DNA of 64,000 bases, taken from Datisca glomerata (taxonomy: Eukaryota > Streptophyta > Magnoliopsida > Cucurbitales > Datiscaceae). The translations under genes and the position numbers were made by a program. The number at the start of each line of letters is the position of its first letter. The first letter of the stretch is position 1. The DNA lies in contig QANY01013613.1 in assembly GCA_003255025.1 (NCBI GenBank), forward strand, positions 248,001 to 312,000, written 5' to 3'. The notes under the pieces were generated by a model, which was not told the origin of the DNA, did not search any database, and was given only the letters and a program-made list of their open reading frames with translations. Positions 11,873-24,179 of this stretch are shown here, piece by piece.

Positions 11873-13483
11873 CTAAAGAGAAGCAGTATCCTCAATCTGA
11901 ACCTTAGAAGAGATCTTGGTAGGGGTCGAAGCATCTCTTGCGATGGGAGTATCATCAGCAGCTCTAGAAGGGTTGATTTTGGCTTCACTCTGCTCATCAA
12001 GAGGAACATCACAGAGAGGTTTTCTTGGAGGGGCCTTCATTGAGCCATCTCTGTAACCCACACTGTAGATTACCTTCTCAGCTTCATAAAAAAGAGCCTA
12101 ATATTCTTCTCCAACCTCTTTCTCTTTCTGTTCCAGAACTTGAGCTTCACTTGCCTCAACAGCCGCCAGAGACTCCTCAGCCATCTTCAGTGCCTCCTTC
12201 ACAGCCCTAAGAGATTCTATCAGACTCAGAATCTCTACCGTAACCCCATCCACTTCTGTCCCTTGCTTCTTCACGGTCTCATCAAGCACATCCTTTAACT
12301 CTTTTAATTGAGCAACTTCTTCACGAAGATCTTCAATGATGCTAGCAGAATGGCAACATCCCTTCGGAGCTTCTGCAACGTCAAATCTCGGGTAGCATGA
12401 TGCTCTTGGATAGCATAATGGTGAATAATGGCCTGAAGAGAAAACAAAAATAGTAAGAAGAGACTAGAAGAGACACGTGAATCTCTCTAATTTACTCTCT
12501 AAATTAAAGTGTTTTCCTCTGAAGAACCAGAACTGCTGGGGGAAGGGTGGCTAGAAGAGACACGTGAATCTCTTACTGGACATGAAGAAGACGATGGGGC
12601 AGATATGGAAGATGGAGCTGAAGGAGAAACAATAGGAAGATCTCATGGTAGAACGGTAAGTGGCATGGTAACGAGTGGCGCGACTGAACTTGAGGGTTGA
12701 GAGCAGATAAGCGTGACGTTACCGCGCGGGTCTAGGAGCTCAGACCACTTTCTGTGCTGACAACGGAAGGCGAGGATTATCTTCTCTTCAGTCTCTTTGG
12801 TTATATAAGGCTTCATGTTCTTAAGTTTATCTATGGGGAAAGAGATAACCAACATAAAAATAAAAGGAGGAAGAAGAAAAAACAAGTAATAATGGTAGAT
12901 TTAAAGAGAAACAGAGTTTAGAAATGGGGCTCCGGCTAATTACTAAAAGTCCCCCAGTTCCTGGGAATTATCTCCAACGGCCATCACCGGCCCAATTTCC
13001 ACCAATCACGAGAACATCCCTCTCCCAATTTTTGTCACTCGGGGGAATAATGGTCACCATTGGCCCTCTCTTTTCTGAAGTCCGATTTGAAAGATAGTAA
13101 ATCTCATCCCTAGGTTTAATTACATAACAACATCTCAGTTCGTCGACTCCTAGATCCAAACAAAATCTCCTACTCAAAGCTTCAAAACCTAGAAGGACCC
13201 TATAGGTGCTAGGGGTAAATTTAGAAGGGGCAAGACCACACCAATGGAAGAACTCTTAGAAAAATAGGAAGAAAGGAAGTCTAAGGCCTAAGGCAATGTA
13301 TATTGGACTTAAGGTTATTTGGTATGGGGGCCTACAAGGGTGACCTGGGTGCCTACTCTCACATAAAACAACTACAATATAAGAAGGAAAAGCGTCATGA
13401 AAGATAGAAAGAAACTCGCTAAGCTCAGCCGAATTTCTAACTAGAGGAATAGTAGGCTTAAATTCAACTTCATCCTGACTCAT
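11873..13483 (-). pseudogene. Antisense ORF of the Tat element with a Transposase_28-type domain (broken)
   Basis: The frame reads on the strand opposite to gag-pol, starting MSQDEVEFKPTIPLVRNS at 13483. It runs through LSPIYIALGLRLPFFLF, a single TAA stop at 13256, and on in the same frame through EFFHWCGLAPSKFTPSTYRV to WERDVLVIGG at about 13000. The pattern 'L.P..F..GLRLP....F..L....GIAP.QL.PN..R' is that of Pfam 'putative gypsy-type transposon' (Transposase_28), the usual antisense ORF of Tat elements. A likely intron follows, with an acceptor CCCCATAG near 12834. Further on come a basic/aromatic segment, a coiled coil rich in E, K and A (about 12100-12290) and a tail ending at 11873. The function of these antisense ORFs is unknown. 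The stop and frame changes make this copy a pseudogene. Confidence 0.65.
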
Positions 13484-13814
13484 GGCTACTGGAATTACTA
13501 CCACAAAAGAAAAGGGAAGTAGAGAATACATAAGACTTACGAAGAAGAAGAGAAGAAAGCAAATAAAATGAAGGGGAAAAGAATAATTTATATTGGCTTC
13601 GAACATGAAAAGTTATAGAAATTAAGGAAAATGAAATGATGGGTGATACACACTCGATTGAAGGAAAGTCTGCAGGCAAAAATGGCCCGTCGCCGCTAAT
13701 ACCTATTCAGAGGTTAACAACTGGAAAGAAGGATGGCATATTTTGCAAATAATAGCCACTAAATCTGAGTACGGGAATGGGAAATGACAAAAGAAATAAA
13801 TGAGGGGAGTCAAA

Positions 13815-14050
13815 ATGTCATAACAGATATTTAACGAGAATAGGAAAATCGAAGCCTCATAACAGATACTTAGAGAGAACGGGAAAATCGAAGCCTCAGA
13901 ATAGATACTTAGCGAGAACGGGAAAATTGAAGCCTCAAAATAGATACTTAGCGAGAATGGGAAATTGGAACGTCAGAATAGATACTTAGCGAGAATGGGG
14001 AAATAGAACGTCAGAACAGATCTTTAATGAGAACAGGAAAGTGGAATGAC
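13815..14050 (+). repeat. ~40-bp tandem repeat, about 6 copies, near the 3' LTR
   Basis: Units share ACAGATACTTAGCGAGAACG and GGGAAAATCGAAGCCTCA, with period 38-42 bases and increasing divergence towards the right. This is a second array, unrelated to the 54-bp one, inside the same element. Confidence 0.85.
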
Positions 14051-14283
14051 TGAAAAGAAAGCTCATGCAACTATCAAACGCACATCCATCTCGGTAAGGT
14101 AACTATTATTTAAATTATTGTTAAATTTTACAGGTCATTATTATCACATATCCCAAAAAATAATTGTCAGAAGATCATTAATAAAAAGGCTACTCTAAAA
14201 AGTTATGGCGCCCCATAAATCTGGTATTGAAAACCGAGGAATCGAATCATTACACCCAAATGAAGAAATATTTTATCAAGTGT

Positions 14284-14295
14284 AATGGGGGCAAA
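14284..14295 (+). other. Polypurine tract of the Tat element
   Basis: AATGGGGGCAAA directly abuts the TGAACA start of the 3' LTR. This is the expected place for plus-strand priming. Confidence 0.7.
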
Positions 14296-14846
14296 TGAAC
14301 AGGAATAATTTTTTGTATTCAGCCACGTCAGCAGAGAAGAAAAATAATTAAAGCGGATGCCACGAAAGCATGATGAGAATAGTTGAATTTTTCACGTTGG
14401 AGATCTGAAGAAACTGATATGAGGTTACTAGCCTAGTAAAATAGCCGAAGTTTAAAAGTTATATAGGAAGCCACATAAGACAAAGAAGCCAATCAAGATA
14501 GGAAGAAAAATTACCACCGTGGCGAAGCTGGCAACGATCATCATGACCACCTAATTAACCACGCTACATCCAACAGTCCAAATTTAAAAAGTTGTTAATA
14601 CTGATAAGTATGGCTCAGTCATTCATATAAAAGATGAAGCAAATCTTAGAGGATAAGCTCAATCTCGAAGAATATTCTGTTTATTCTTGATGTATTTTGA
14701 GAATTTGGTTGTATTACAAGTTTATAAATATATGCCAAATTGCGAACTAAATGATCATTGAATACAAGTCAGTGAAAATTACTCACTTCCATGTTTATTT
14801 TCTCTACTCTCATTATTCTCTAGTGTAAGGAAAAAATTCTTTTACA
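14296..14846 (+). repeat. 3' LTR of the Tat element
   Basis: Direct copy of 4371-4923, 551 versus 553 bp, with scattered substitutions and small indels. The TATA-like TTATAAATATATG near 14722 corresponds to the 5' LTR TATA box. It is preceded by the polypurine tract and followed by CAAGT. Confidence 0.9.
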
Positions 14847-15528
14847 CAAGTACTCATACTCATTTACAATATTTTATACCCACTCATTAAGTCAATTACC
14901 CGCGGATAATTTTACCTCCAAATATTTTTGTCATCTCAAATTATGAATTGAAAGTTTCAAATGATCAACTCTGCAGGTTGTTAAAATCAATAGGTCTTCA
15001 AAGAGAGATTTGAGAGTGAAAAAAATGTAGTTAAATCCTTTGACTTTTTTTTAATGAAATCAAGTTTTTAGCAAAAGAGAAGACTAAAATGCTCGTTAGA
15101 CCATGATCTAATAAAAAAATGCTAGACCAAGGTCAAGTGGTCACAAATAGGAAAATTTTAAATTAAAGAGACAATTTAGTCCTTTCTACAATAAAAGAGC
15201 TGAATTTCATTAAAATTAAAGAGAGGTCTTAAAATCAATTTTTTTCTTTTGCAAGAAGTCCATTATAAAAATTCCTCAATTGTTATATTGGCTTGGAATT
15301 AATTATTATGTAAAAGAGATATGATTACATGTACTCAAGATTTTTTTTATTAAGACATATCTAAATCGTGGACGGCATTGGAAAGGATTGAGAACTTAAT
15401 CTGATTTGGACCTATATTGAGCGGATTTAAACGGAACAGATTTGTTCAGAATTGAAAAAAAATAGAAAAACCCTTCAAATATGTGCACAACTGTTCTAAA
15501 TGGTTAGAAAATCAAATAAACAGCAAAT
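14847..15528. other. Gene-free AT-rich stretch
   Basis: The first ~120 bases continue a degenerate 'ACTCATACTCATTTA' repeat seen left of the Tat element. The rest is unstructured AT-rich DNA without credible frames. Confidence 0.5.
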
Positions 15529-15533
15529 ATAAC

Positions 15534-16153
15534 TGTTACTAGTGCTTCTTGGAGGCCAATAAAAGGAGGACACATATCCTAACAGTACCACGACGCATCG
15601 CATGAGAATCACGCAAGCTCTAGTCACGAACCAGATGTCCTACCCAACCTGACCTCCCCAACTCACGATGAAGGCAGATCAGGCAGTACAAGGCTCGTGG
15701 GAGTAGGAATTGAGGTGGCATCTTCGTATTCATCCATTGGTTCAGGAGTCTAGTCGTCGCCTTTCATGTCCGATAAGTCTCTTTCAGGCCATCTCGACCT
15801 TTATGTCAGCTCGAGGGATAAGGACATCAAATGTCACCCCCATCTTGCCATGACATTACAGATTCGTCATATCTTGAAGTTTTATCGACACGCATCCCTA
15901 CCCAAGACTTCAGGTATAAGTACCCCATCTACAAAAGTTCAAGGTGGGCAATTCTCTCCTAAGGAAAACTTTGTCAAAATTACATCAGGATGCTAACTTA
16001 GGCATCGGAGGCCCTTAGTTGAGGAGACCACCCATGATTCTCTTCATCTTGAGGGTTTTTTGTTTGTGTTTTATGGATTCTCAGGCTGAGAAAATTTCCA
16101 CGAAAAGGAGGATATTGCGTACAACTTCATTGTTGAAGTTTTCGCCATCAACA
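15534..16153 (+). mobile_element. Solo LTR of a Ty3/gypsy element
   Basis: The 620-bp unit begins TGTTACTAGTGC and ends ATCAACA. It is bounded on both sides by ATAAC (15529-15533 and 16154-16158), a perfect 5-bp target duplication. Inside, a TATA-like GGTATAAGTACCCC lies near 15913. Downstream, CTAACTTAGGCATCGGAGG is the U5 signature common in plant gypsy LTRs (CTGACTTgAGCaTCGGAGG). No internal region is attached, so it is a product of LTR-LTR recombination. The open frame at 15766-15996 inside it is not a gene. This is a different LTR family from the neighbouring Tat element. Confidence 0.82.
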
Positions 16154-16158
16154 ATAAC

Positions 16159-17683
16159 TTACAGAATTCTCTCATCCGTCTAAACATGAGCCCCATATAT
16201 TTGAGGTTAGTTGCACATTAGTCCAAAACATTTCAAAAACAATACTTCAGGATGTAACCTTCCATTTTTAAGCACTCGTGTTACAATCACTAACCTGAAT
16301 CAAGTATGTGACACGTAAATATTTATATAAAAAGTTAACATCTTCATTATTTTTTAGGGCTTCTTACTGTTTCACCATCTTTTATTTTTGTGAACATCTA
16401 TCTTCCTCTTCAATGAAACAATATTTTACTTCAAGCTTACGAATTAAATGGACGAACCATGGAATTCCTATGTAATTAGGAAGGTATGATCTTTTTATTT
16501 GAATTTCACAGATATATACGTGTTACAAGCTTGATTTAGTTATTGGATGATTAAACACATAAATATGAGCCTTAAGTGGGGAGCCAAAAGTTCAAAGAGA
16601 AGCAACATTGAATAGAAACAACAATGAAGAGCTTATATATCTCAATTTTGTTCTTGGGGTTATACCCAGAAGACCGGCACAAACACATATCATTGACATA
16701 CAAATAGGGTTCGTTTGGTTCCACTTAAATTTATAGTTTAAACTTTTAAGTTATAACTATTTAGGTTTAGCTTTAATCTTTAAACTAAAATGTATTTGAC
16801 TCAGCTCATTTTCAAAAACGTGTTTGATTCATGTCATTTTCAAGAAATTGAAATCCATATAAGTTGAAGATAAATCTATAGAGAACATCAAGTGTAACTG
16901 TGTAAGTATTCCATAATTTTTTTTGCATTACAAAGCTGGTGGGAACGACTCATTGTGGAGCCATATTTCTTATTGTCAAAGCATTTCACAACTCCCCTAA
17001 AGTTGTGACATGTCTGTCATTTTAATTTGTAATTTTGTCTCTCTACCCCACTTTAATAAATAAATATGTATTTTTATCTTATTATATGTTTTTCCGTTGA
17101 TTTAAATATTTTACATCAATTATTCTAAGAAATAAAAACAAATTTCTCAATTGACTCGTGTCAAACCGACTATGATGAACGCGTAAGGCTAAGATCCAAT
17201 CACATTTACACGTAATGCTAAGGCATAAAGTCGGTCAAAACGCTTATGCACGAGACGCTTGTGGTATGTATGCCTCTAAAAGTGTTACCGGACTCGCTTA
17301 CCGAGTGTGATGGACCGACAAAATGGGCAAGTATTGTGCCAGTCGAACACAACACAATTGTTCCAAAAACAGAAGTTGTATATAGAATTCAAAAATCACA
17401 AAAATTGCCATATATAACATGTAATTTCCCACTGTTTCCTTCTAGTCGAGCCTCTCAGACTGCCATTATATCCCAAGAAGTAGACAAAGTTACAATCCCA
17501 ATCTCATCTAAAATTCTAAGAATTCATTAATAGTTAGAATATATTCGTAGACGACTCTATTTCATAAGTAGATTCTTTATTTTTATAAATCATCGCCGTA
17601 TAAGTAATTAGTTTTGATTATATCAACTGAAAACTTCATAATTGATTTTTCCCATGCTTCTTTTACCAATTAGATCTTTGATT
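16159..17683. other. Gene-free stretch between the solo LTR and the rbcL fragment
   Basis: AT-rich DNA with frequent stops in all frames. One 94-codon frame at 17246-17530 has no recognisable domain and no coding-like composition. I see nothing else. Confidence 0.5.
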
Positions 17684-18050
17684 ATGTCACCACAACTAAG
17701 ACTAAAGCAAATGCTAGATTCAAGGCTGGTGTTAAAGATTATAAATTGACTATATTATAGTCATGACTATAAAACCAAAGATATAAACATCTTAGCAGCA
17801 ATCTAAGTATGTGCTCGACCCGGAACTCCACCTAAGGAACCAGGTGACGCTTTTGCTGCTGAGTCCTACACTGGTACATGGACAACTGTGTGGACCGATG
17901 AAACTACCACTCTTGATCATTACAAAATACAAAGGATATTATTGAGCATGTTGTTGGGGAAGAAAATCAATATATTGCTTATGTAGCTTATCCCTTGGAC
18001 TTTAGATCCTGACTATAATCTGGAAGATTTTCGAATCCTGCTTATAGTAA
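17684..18050 (+). pseudogene. rbcL: Nuclear plastid insertion: decayed rbcL 5' end
   Basis: Starting at ATG 17684 (ATGTCACCACAA), the sequence follows the start of the Rubisco large subunit gene. FKAGVKDYKLT, then [12 protein letters not shown] in place of the usual [22 protein letters not shown], and [14 protein letters not shown] can be read with frameshifts and stops. After the YPLD codons (about 17999) the match jumps directly to the 'LEDFRI' region (about 18020-18050), so an internal stretch is deleted. Rubisco large subunit is made in the chloroplast. This copy is in nuclear DNA among transposons and is a dead NUPT. Identity is secure from the long conserved runs. Confidence 0.9.
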
Positions 18051-18491
18051 TCCATTGACAAAAAGTACCAAGAAAAGAAAGGAATGTGTATTCAAATACA
18101 CATCATTCTTCATTCTAGTCGAGTCAAGTATGCGGAACATATATTGGTGAGAATCACTCCATGAAGACTTTTGATTTGCTTTAATAACAGAAAAACCAGA
18201 TTCTAGTCCACTTTTTCAAGGAACCTGCAGATTGAAAATAACAGATAGTCCGTTCTTAACTAAACAAAACAGTTAATCTATTTCTATCATTAGAAAGAAA
18301 CGAAGGAGGAGGTTGTCATTAAAACTGTACAAGCGTTGAATTAACTGTTAACTATACAATTCAAATACAGAACCTCACTCATGACCAATGAGCATAAACA
18401 GAGACAGCAAAAAGAGAAATATTTAGCCGTGCCTCACCATCCTCAACGTCCACCATTATCAAGTAGTTGAGTTTTGCATAGATATCCATTT

Positions 18492-21400
18492 TCAATCCAT
18501 CTTGTATGCCCAACCATGTTTGTCCAGAAATGCTTGGACAGCTTCCTTTAAGGCTAAGTTTGGAACTAGCTGGGACTCGTAAAGTGTTTCGCGTGTGACG
18601 GGATCAAAGTTGCCCACCTAGACTTTAAACAAGTTAGACGTATAGAAATACGAAAACGGATGCCTAAATAGAAACATGCCATCAAAAACCACAATCACCT
18701 TCTGAATATGTTCAATAATCACTGCTCTCTCATATGAAATACCACTAGGAGTAATAACAGGATCACGGAGAATATCAAGTGTGATTTTACAACAAAGATA
18801 ATCCGGCACCTGTCATTCAGCCCCAAAAACATTGTAGAAAGGACAATAAGAACATCATAAGAAAGTACTAGAAAGTATAAAGATGAAAGAGCCACTGTAT
18901 ACCTCAGTTGGCACATCAGCTTCTGCAGCTTTCTTAAATACACTGTCTAATGCGTCCAGTTGCTTCATATGGGAAATAGCAGCTTCATCCAAGAAACCTT
19001 CCACTTCAAAATTGTCGAGAAATTGCTTTTGTTTAAGAGCAGTTTGACAAGCATCTCTGAAACACAGGTACGTTTATAAAGTGAATAGAAAAGTAATGGA
19101 AATGAAAACCACCACCAACTAATGGCAACCTTTGTAAACTTAAAAGCCTTAATTCACAGAAAACATACTTCAAACTTCGCAACTCCCATGAACGTGCCGT
19201 GGATGCTTGCTCCCATTCTCGGTATTTCGCTTTTGCTAGCTCCTGCCAAATCTCCTCTACCATATAACTCTTGCGATTGGCACCCCTACCAAGTTCCAAA
19301 GCCTATACAAGGAAATTGGATCAGATTTTAATACAATGTTTTTTCATCATGTTGCGCACAATAACCCGTAGAACATATAAATATTGTTCATCAATGTTCT
19401 GGTGCACAATCATAGCTATTAATTGGGTGGTGTTGACTAGAATTACAAGAGGATTTTTCTAGGAATATATTGGAGTTTCATGTCCATTTGGAACTGAGTA
19501 GATTTTCTTGCTTCACTTTGAGCTTCTAAGGATGAGTTTGGGAGCGCACTTCTATTAGAAAGCACTTTCATGCACAGAAAATACTATATCAACTCACACT
19601 TATCCCATAGCTGATTTTCTTTTAATCTTCCTTGTATGCTTAAGGCACTTCCTCACTAGACATATGTCAAAATGCTACTTCTTAAAATAATGTCAAATAG
19701 AAAGAAGTATATTTGGAATTACATAAAAGTGCTTCAAAGTTCAAACTAGACTGTTCACTTACTAATTATTAGCTAAAAAATAATGCTCTCATATATATAT
19801 GTAAGTGTTTCTAAAACATACCTAAATTCATGGTTTACTCAAGATTTAGATTAGGTATATTCCACTCTTCTTGCACTAATGGTAGTACCTTCAATCTATT
19901 AGTTATACTCTTCAGTTTTCTCATCCCACTCCAACTAGAATTGGAATGAACCAGTAAGAAATTCCTATTTCCTAAATTGTAGTTTACAAAAACCCACTCT
20001 TAACTCAATCTAAAAACCAAATACAGTACAAGCCGAGGTCCAGAATTTACAAAGTCTACGCTCTTTTTCCACTAAAAACCCTAGCCACACATATCACCTG
20101 CTAAGAGCCTATATACATTCTCTCCGTCTCACCTACCAACTTCACCAACTCCACCTCCTCTCCCATTCAGCATGCACAGGAAACTAAAAAGAATGACAAA
20201 ACCCAATGGGTAACTTGATCTGAAGAGAGCAATGAAGGATTCTGGAAATTACTCCTCCTTTTTCCTTTTTCTTTTCCTTGCTTTCTTTTAGTGTAGATCT
20301 TAATAGGCATATCAGATTCACATAGCAGAGTGTCGGCAATGTGTTCCGACAGTCTATTTTATTCGTCCAACAGTCTCCATTCTAGAGCATGTAGGTGCTT
20401 CTTAGGATACAATACTAATTTCCTTTCATTCAAACTCATAAAATAAGTACGTAGAAAGAAAAATCACTTCATAGTTCATACCTTCTCCAGCTGTTTGATT
20501 CCTTCCTGATATTCTAGCCTCTGTAATAATGCTAGTCCCAACATATAGTGCGCCTGCATGTTGGGAATCACCAAAAAGATAACATGATGAAGAGAATGTG
20601 CGAAACTAGAAAGGAAAGACAAGCACATCATTTTTTAAAATAAGCTAGGCCATGCCAAACTGTAAAATGGCAAGAGCTGCTAGATTCTTAACTCCAACTA
20701 GATACTCCTACAAATAAAGATATACGACATTAAGAATCAATGTTGTCCGTAAAATTTCTTCAATGCAGTTTAAATATAGACAAGATGTCCGTCTTTGACG
20801 TTCCGAAGGAAGGAGAGAAATCGGTTCTATACGCACTCTTCATCATCAACAAAACCTAATTTGATTATCTTCACCATAATAAAGTACCAAGAGCTCCTGA
20901 AAAATAGGAATAAAGAAGAGCCAAGCTAGCGAGCCTATATCAGATTAAACCTGCAATCTAAGGCACATAAGAATGTCAAATCAAATGAATGCCGAAACCA
21001 TATTCCCTGAAAGCAAGATTTATCATTCTTATACAAAAGTAATACTTCTTCTATAACTAAAAACACACAATAGTCACAAAACCAAGCAACCAGACTAAAA
21101 GTTACATGTAGCTGAAAACCTAAGTTAACCACGCAATTTATTATCTAACTACCTGCTGCATTTAAAAACTAAATTCATTATTTAGGTTACTTTATGGCAT
21201 AAGAGGCCACGCGGACCAAGAAAACTGATTTTACCTCCCATTGCTTAACCACTATGATAAAGGAATATAAAGTGGCCAAATTTTCCACTGATCCCTCACG
21301 CTGTAGCCTATATGTAGCAATAGATATCCAAAATAGAGAAACGCATAACCCGGTTGCATTGAAAGATATCAACATGAAGTGGTCAACTAAGAAACAAAGC

Positions 21401-21895
21401 ATCTTCTCAAAGCAATAGAATGGTAGTAAAACATGTTAGATAACGAACTGCAGACCTTGACGGAATTGTTGTCAAGCTGAATGGCTTTTCTACAATCCCC
21501 CTCCACCTTTGCCCAGTCACTGCATACCGCCATGGCAACCAAGTTAAATACGGAGTACAACGAAATATCAATACAAAAAGAACGAAGTTTAGAAAGGATC
21601 AGTGCCCGTACATACCTCCGCCTCCGATGGCATAAAGCACGGTTCGTCCAATACACAGGGACGTTCGGACATAGCGTAATTGCCTGCGATCCGAACGGAA
21701 AATTTCATCAAAAAGAAAAAAGAAAATGTGCGAAAAAGAGAACCCTTTATAACAATTCAGAAATATAAAAGGTAGAACCTCAGTATAAGCATCAATGGCA
21801 GCTCCGAACCGATCTTTCTTGAAGTAAGTATTTCCGTCCTTTCTTAGTTGCTCGGCTTGTTTTGCCGGCCCTGACAAGGCCACGCTCGGACCCAT
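18492..21895 (-). CDS. CHIP: E3 ubiquitin-protein ligase CHIP (TPR + U-box), 8 exons
   Basis: Exons on the minus strand: 21895-21779, 21683-21616, 21519-21456, 20553-20482, 19302-19169, 19056-18903, 18809-18699, 18617-18492. They total 846 bp and encode 281 residues; all introns are GT-AG and all phases agree. The length fits plant CHIP (about 280 aa). Residues ~10-110 form three TPR repeats (EQLRKDGNTYFKKDRF, VYWTNRALCH, AHYMLGLALLQ) that bind the C-terminal EEVD of Hsp70/Hsp90. A charged helical middle follows (ALELGRGANRKSYM to KKAAEADVPTE). Residues ~204-278 are the U-box (PDYLCCKITLDILRDPVITP, ISYERAVI, FDPVTRE). CHIP ubiquitylates chaperone-bound misfolded clients in the cytosol and links chaperones to the proteasome. 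The start at 21895 is the only ATG before the TPR, and the sequence ends WAYKMD-TGA. No defects seen. Confidence 0.95.
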
Positions 21896-23208
21896 TTACC
21901 GATTTGAGCTTCTGATAAGAGTTTCCTTCTCTTGTAAGCTACAAAATCAAATGCTTATGTAGAAGGAAACGGATAAGAAAATTTAGGCAAACAATCAATT
22001 AAAAGTTGACGTTGATTTCGCAGGGAGGGAAAGCAGTAGGAGTTTTCGTGAGAATAGAGATCCGAGTTCGACTTTCGAGAACGTTCTACGCACGCGCAAC
22101 AGACCGTCGGACAGTCCCCTCCCGACTAGAGTGTCAATTTCGCTTGTCTATTCGAGTTTGGCCTCCGTTTAATCGGCATGGTACGGCGACGGGTTTATTT
22201 TTATTCAAAATTACGGTATAAATTGAATATATTTCGAATCCACCACGTCTATAGTATATGAGTTTAGAGTTGGGTTTTTCCCAACTCAAAATTATATTAT
22301 AATTCTGAAAGCGAAATTATAGTCACTAGACATCAATTATAACATTTCATTTAAACTACATTAAATTTAGAAAATTCAAGTTTTCATATATCAATTATAA
22401 ATGAATAATATTAACATGATCAAGTAATTAATCAGTTTTAAGTGACTTAGTGATTTATCAATCATTTATTTGATATTTTGTGATTCATCAAAAATGATTT
22501 GACAGATTAACTTAATCTAATATATTATTTAATTATTTAAAATTTAGTCAAATATTTAATCGGTGTAGAATTACTCATTATAAATACCTAAGAAACATCA
22601 AATTAACCAATAAACAATTTGTCTTAAATGTAAATTTTATTTTTAGTCAGAAGGTATGGACAGAATAAAACTAAAGGAAAATGTCTGAAAAATATGTTTA
22701 CATTTTTGTATTAGTGAGTATAATTATTAATTTTAATTTATCAAACAAGGATGACATGCAGATCAGGATGTCATTTGGCTATTGTTTGGATAATAGTAGA
22801 ACAAAATTATCCAAAAATGTTTATGTATATCATTCTAATCTGTGATCAATTATAATTTCTAATTATTTATAATTAAATATGTACATAATATAGGTTAAGG
22901 ATAACATTAAAATTAACTTTAAATTAGTTTGACTAAACAAGATTCTCACCTAGTGCTTATTTTTAATATAGTAGTGGTTAGTCGGAAAGATACACCAGAG
23001 TTTTAGACCAAGTTGAAAAATTTATCCTCAATTTTCAAATAATGCAGTTTTCCTTGCCAAATAAAATTAGTTAAAAAGATAATGGATACATGTAAAATTG
23101 TAATTAAATCAAATTAGTTAAACGGATATTGAAATTATTACAACCATGTATAACAATAATTAAAAAAAACATGATATATAACTTTGTCCAAACATCTTGA
23201 TAATTGTT
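21896..23208. other. CHIP upstream region and AT-rich intergenic DNA
   Basis: The first ~300 bases are moderately GC-rich and should hold the CHIP promoter and 5' leader. I could not fix a TATA box. From ~22230 the sequence is AT-rich with no gene-like frame. Confidence 0.5.
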
Positions 23209-23300
23209 GGATTTTTTTAAAGTAGATCCCTACATTAACTATTTTGTAGAAATAGACTCTAATACTAATTTTCGCTTACCATGACCCCCTCGCCCACTTT
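23209..23300 (+). repeat. Left terminal inverted repeat of the MULE
   Basis: Pairs with 28470-28560. Conserved blocks are GGATTTTTTT, TAGAAATAGACTCTAA and CTAATTTTCGCTTACC. Preceded by ATAATTGTT. Confidence 0.85.
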
Positions 23301-23659
23301 TCTTTCATTTTTCATCTTTTTCCCCTGTTGCCCTTCTTACAAACTGTCCAATCAAATGTCATGGTCTACTCACTTAACACTCAAAACATCTCTACCGACC
23401 CCATCCTATATTCTCCTTCTTTGTTTTTCATTTTATCTACTTCTTCTTCGTTTTCTTCTTCGTCTTCTTCTTCGTCTTCTTCCTGCAACAGCAAAGGATT
23501 ACTAGTTCTTCTCTAGAATAGATATAAATTTTGTTTCTTCTTTCTGGAATATTTACTTGTCTTCTTCCTACTTTCATGGGGTTTTCATTTTCATGAGTTC
23601 TGGGAATATTTATTTGTTTTCTTCTTTCTGAAACATTGTTTAAAGTTCATTTATTGTAT

Positions 23660-24070
23660 TGGATAACTATAAGATGATTGTGTAGTGTAAAACGAGGTCT
23701 ACACGAGTCTCGTATAGTCATCGTGTAGACTACATGCAGGGCACACGAGCCCCATGTAGACCTCTTGTACACTACACGATCATCGTGTAGTGCATCAAGA
23801 ACTCCTTTAGTAGTTCACGAGCATCATGTAGCATCTATTACACTACATGAGGACTACGCGATCATCGCGCAGTGTTATCATGTAGAGTACAAGATAACCA
23901 CATGTTTATCGTGTACTCCTCGTGTACACTACACGAGCATCGTGTAGTGTACACGAGTATCGTGTAGGGCTTATTACAGTACACGATAACTACACGATGC
24001 TCGTGAAGCCCTCAGGGTACACTACACGATGTTCGTGAAAGTCTCGTGTACACTACACGTTCATCTTGTA
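23660..24070. repeat. Left CACGAG/CTCGTG subterminal repeat field
   Basis: About twenty imperfect words of the ACACGAG / CGTGTAG type in both orientations (for example CACTACACGATCATCGTGTA), with no coding content. This mirrors the field at 27100-27970. Confidence 0.8.
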
Positions 24071-24179
24071 ATATTCTATTTCATTCTGTAGTCTCCTTCT
24101 ACTAACTTCCTTCATTGATGTATATACAGATATGTCTGAAGTTCAAATTTTTGTAATCCATGATGCAGGTTGAGTGAAA

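Larger units (their letters stand above)
4371..14846 (+). mobile_element. Degenerate Tat-lineage Ty3/gypsy LTR retrotransposon, full length
   Basis: Two ~552-bp LTRs at 4371-4923 and 14296-14846 begin TGAACA and end TTTTACA. They bracket a gag-PR-RT-RNaseH-INT order typical of Ty3/gypsy. The flanks read TAAGT before and CAAGT after, a likely 5-bp target duplication with one change. A polypurine tract (AATGGGGGCAAA) sits immediately before the 3' LTR. By eye the LTRs differ at roughly a tenth of positions, so the insertion is old. The pol wording, an antisense ORF with a 'putative gypsy-type transposon' domain, and long 3' tandem arrays place it in the Tat lineage. I did not recognise the primer-binding site. 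The element appears to sit inside an older degenerate repeat, because 'ACTCAT..ACTCATTTA' wording occurs on both sides. Confidence 0.9.

Noticed and set aside
4371..14846. Tat element as a currently active retrotransposon
   Set aside because: Many stops, lost catalytic residues and visibly diverged LTRs.
15766..15996. 76-codon plus-strand frame
   Set aside because: Lies wholly inside the solo LTR.
17246..17530. 94-codon plus-strand frame
   Set aside because: No domain, no coding-like composition, and no splice or promoter context.
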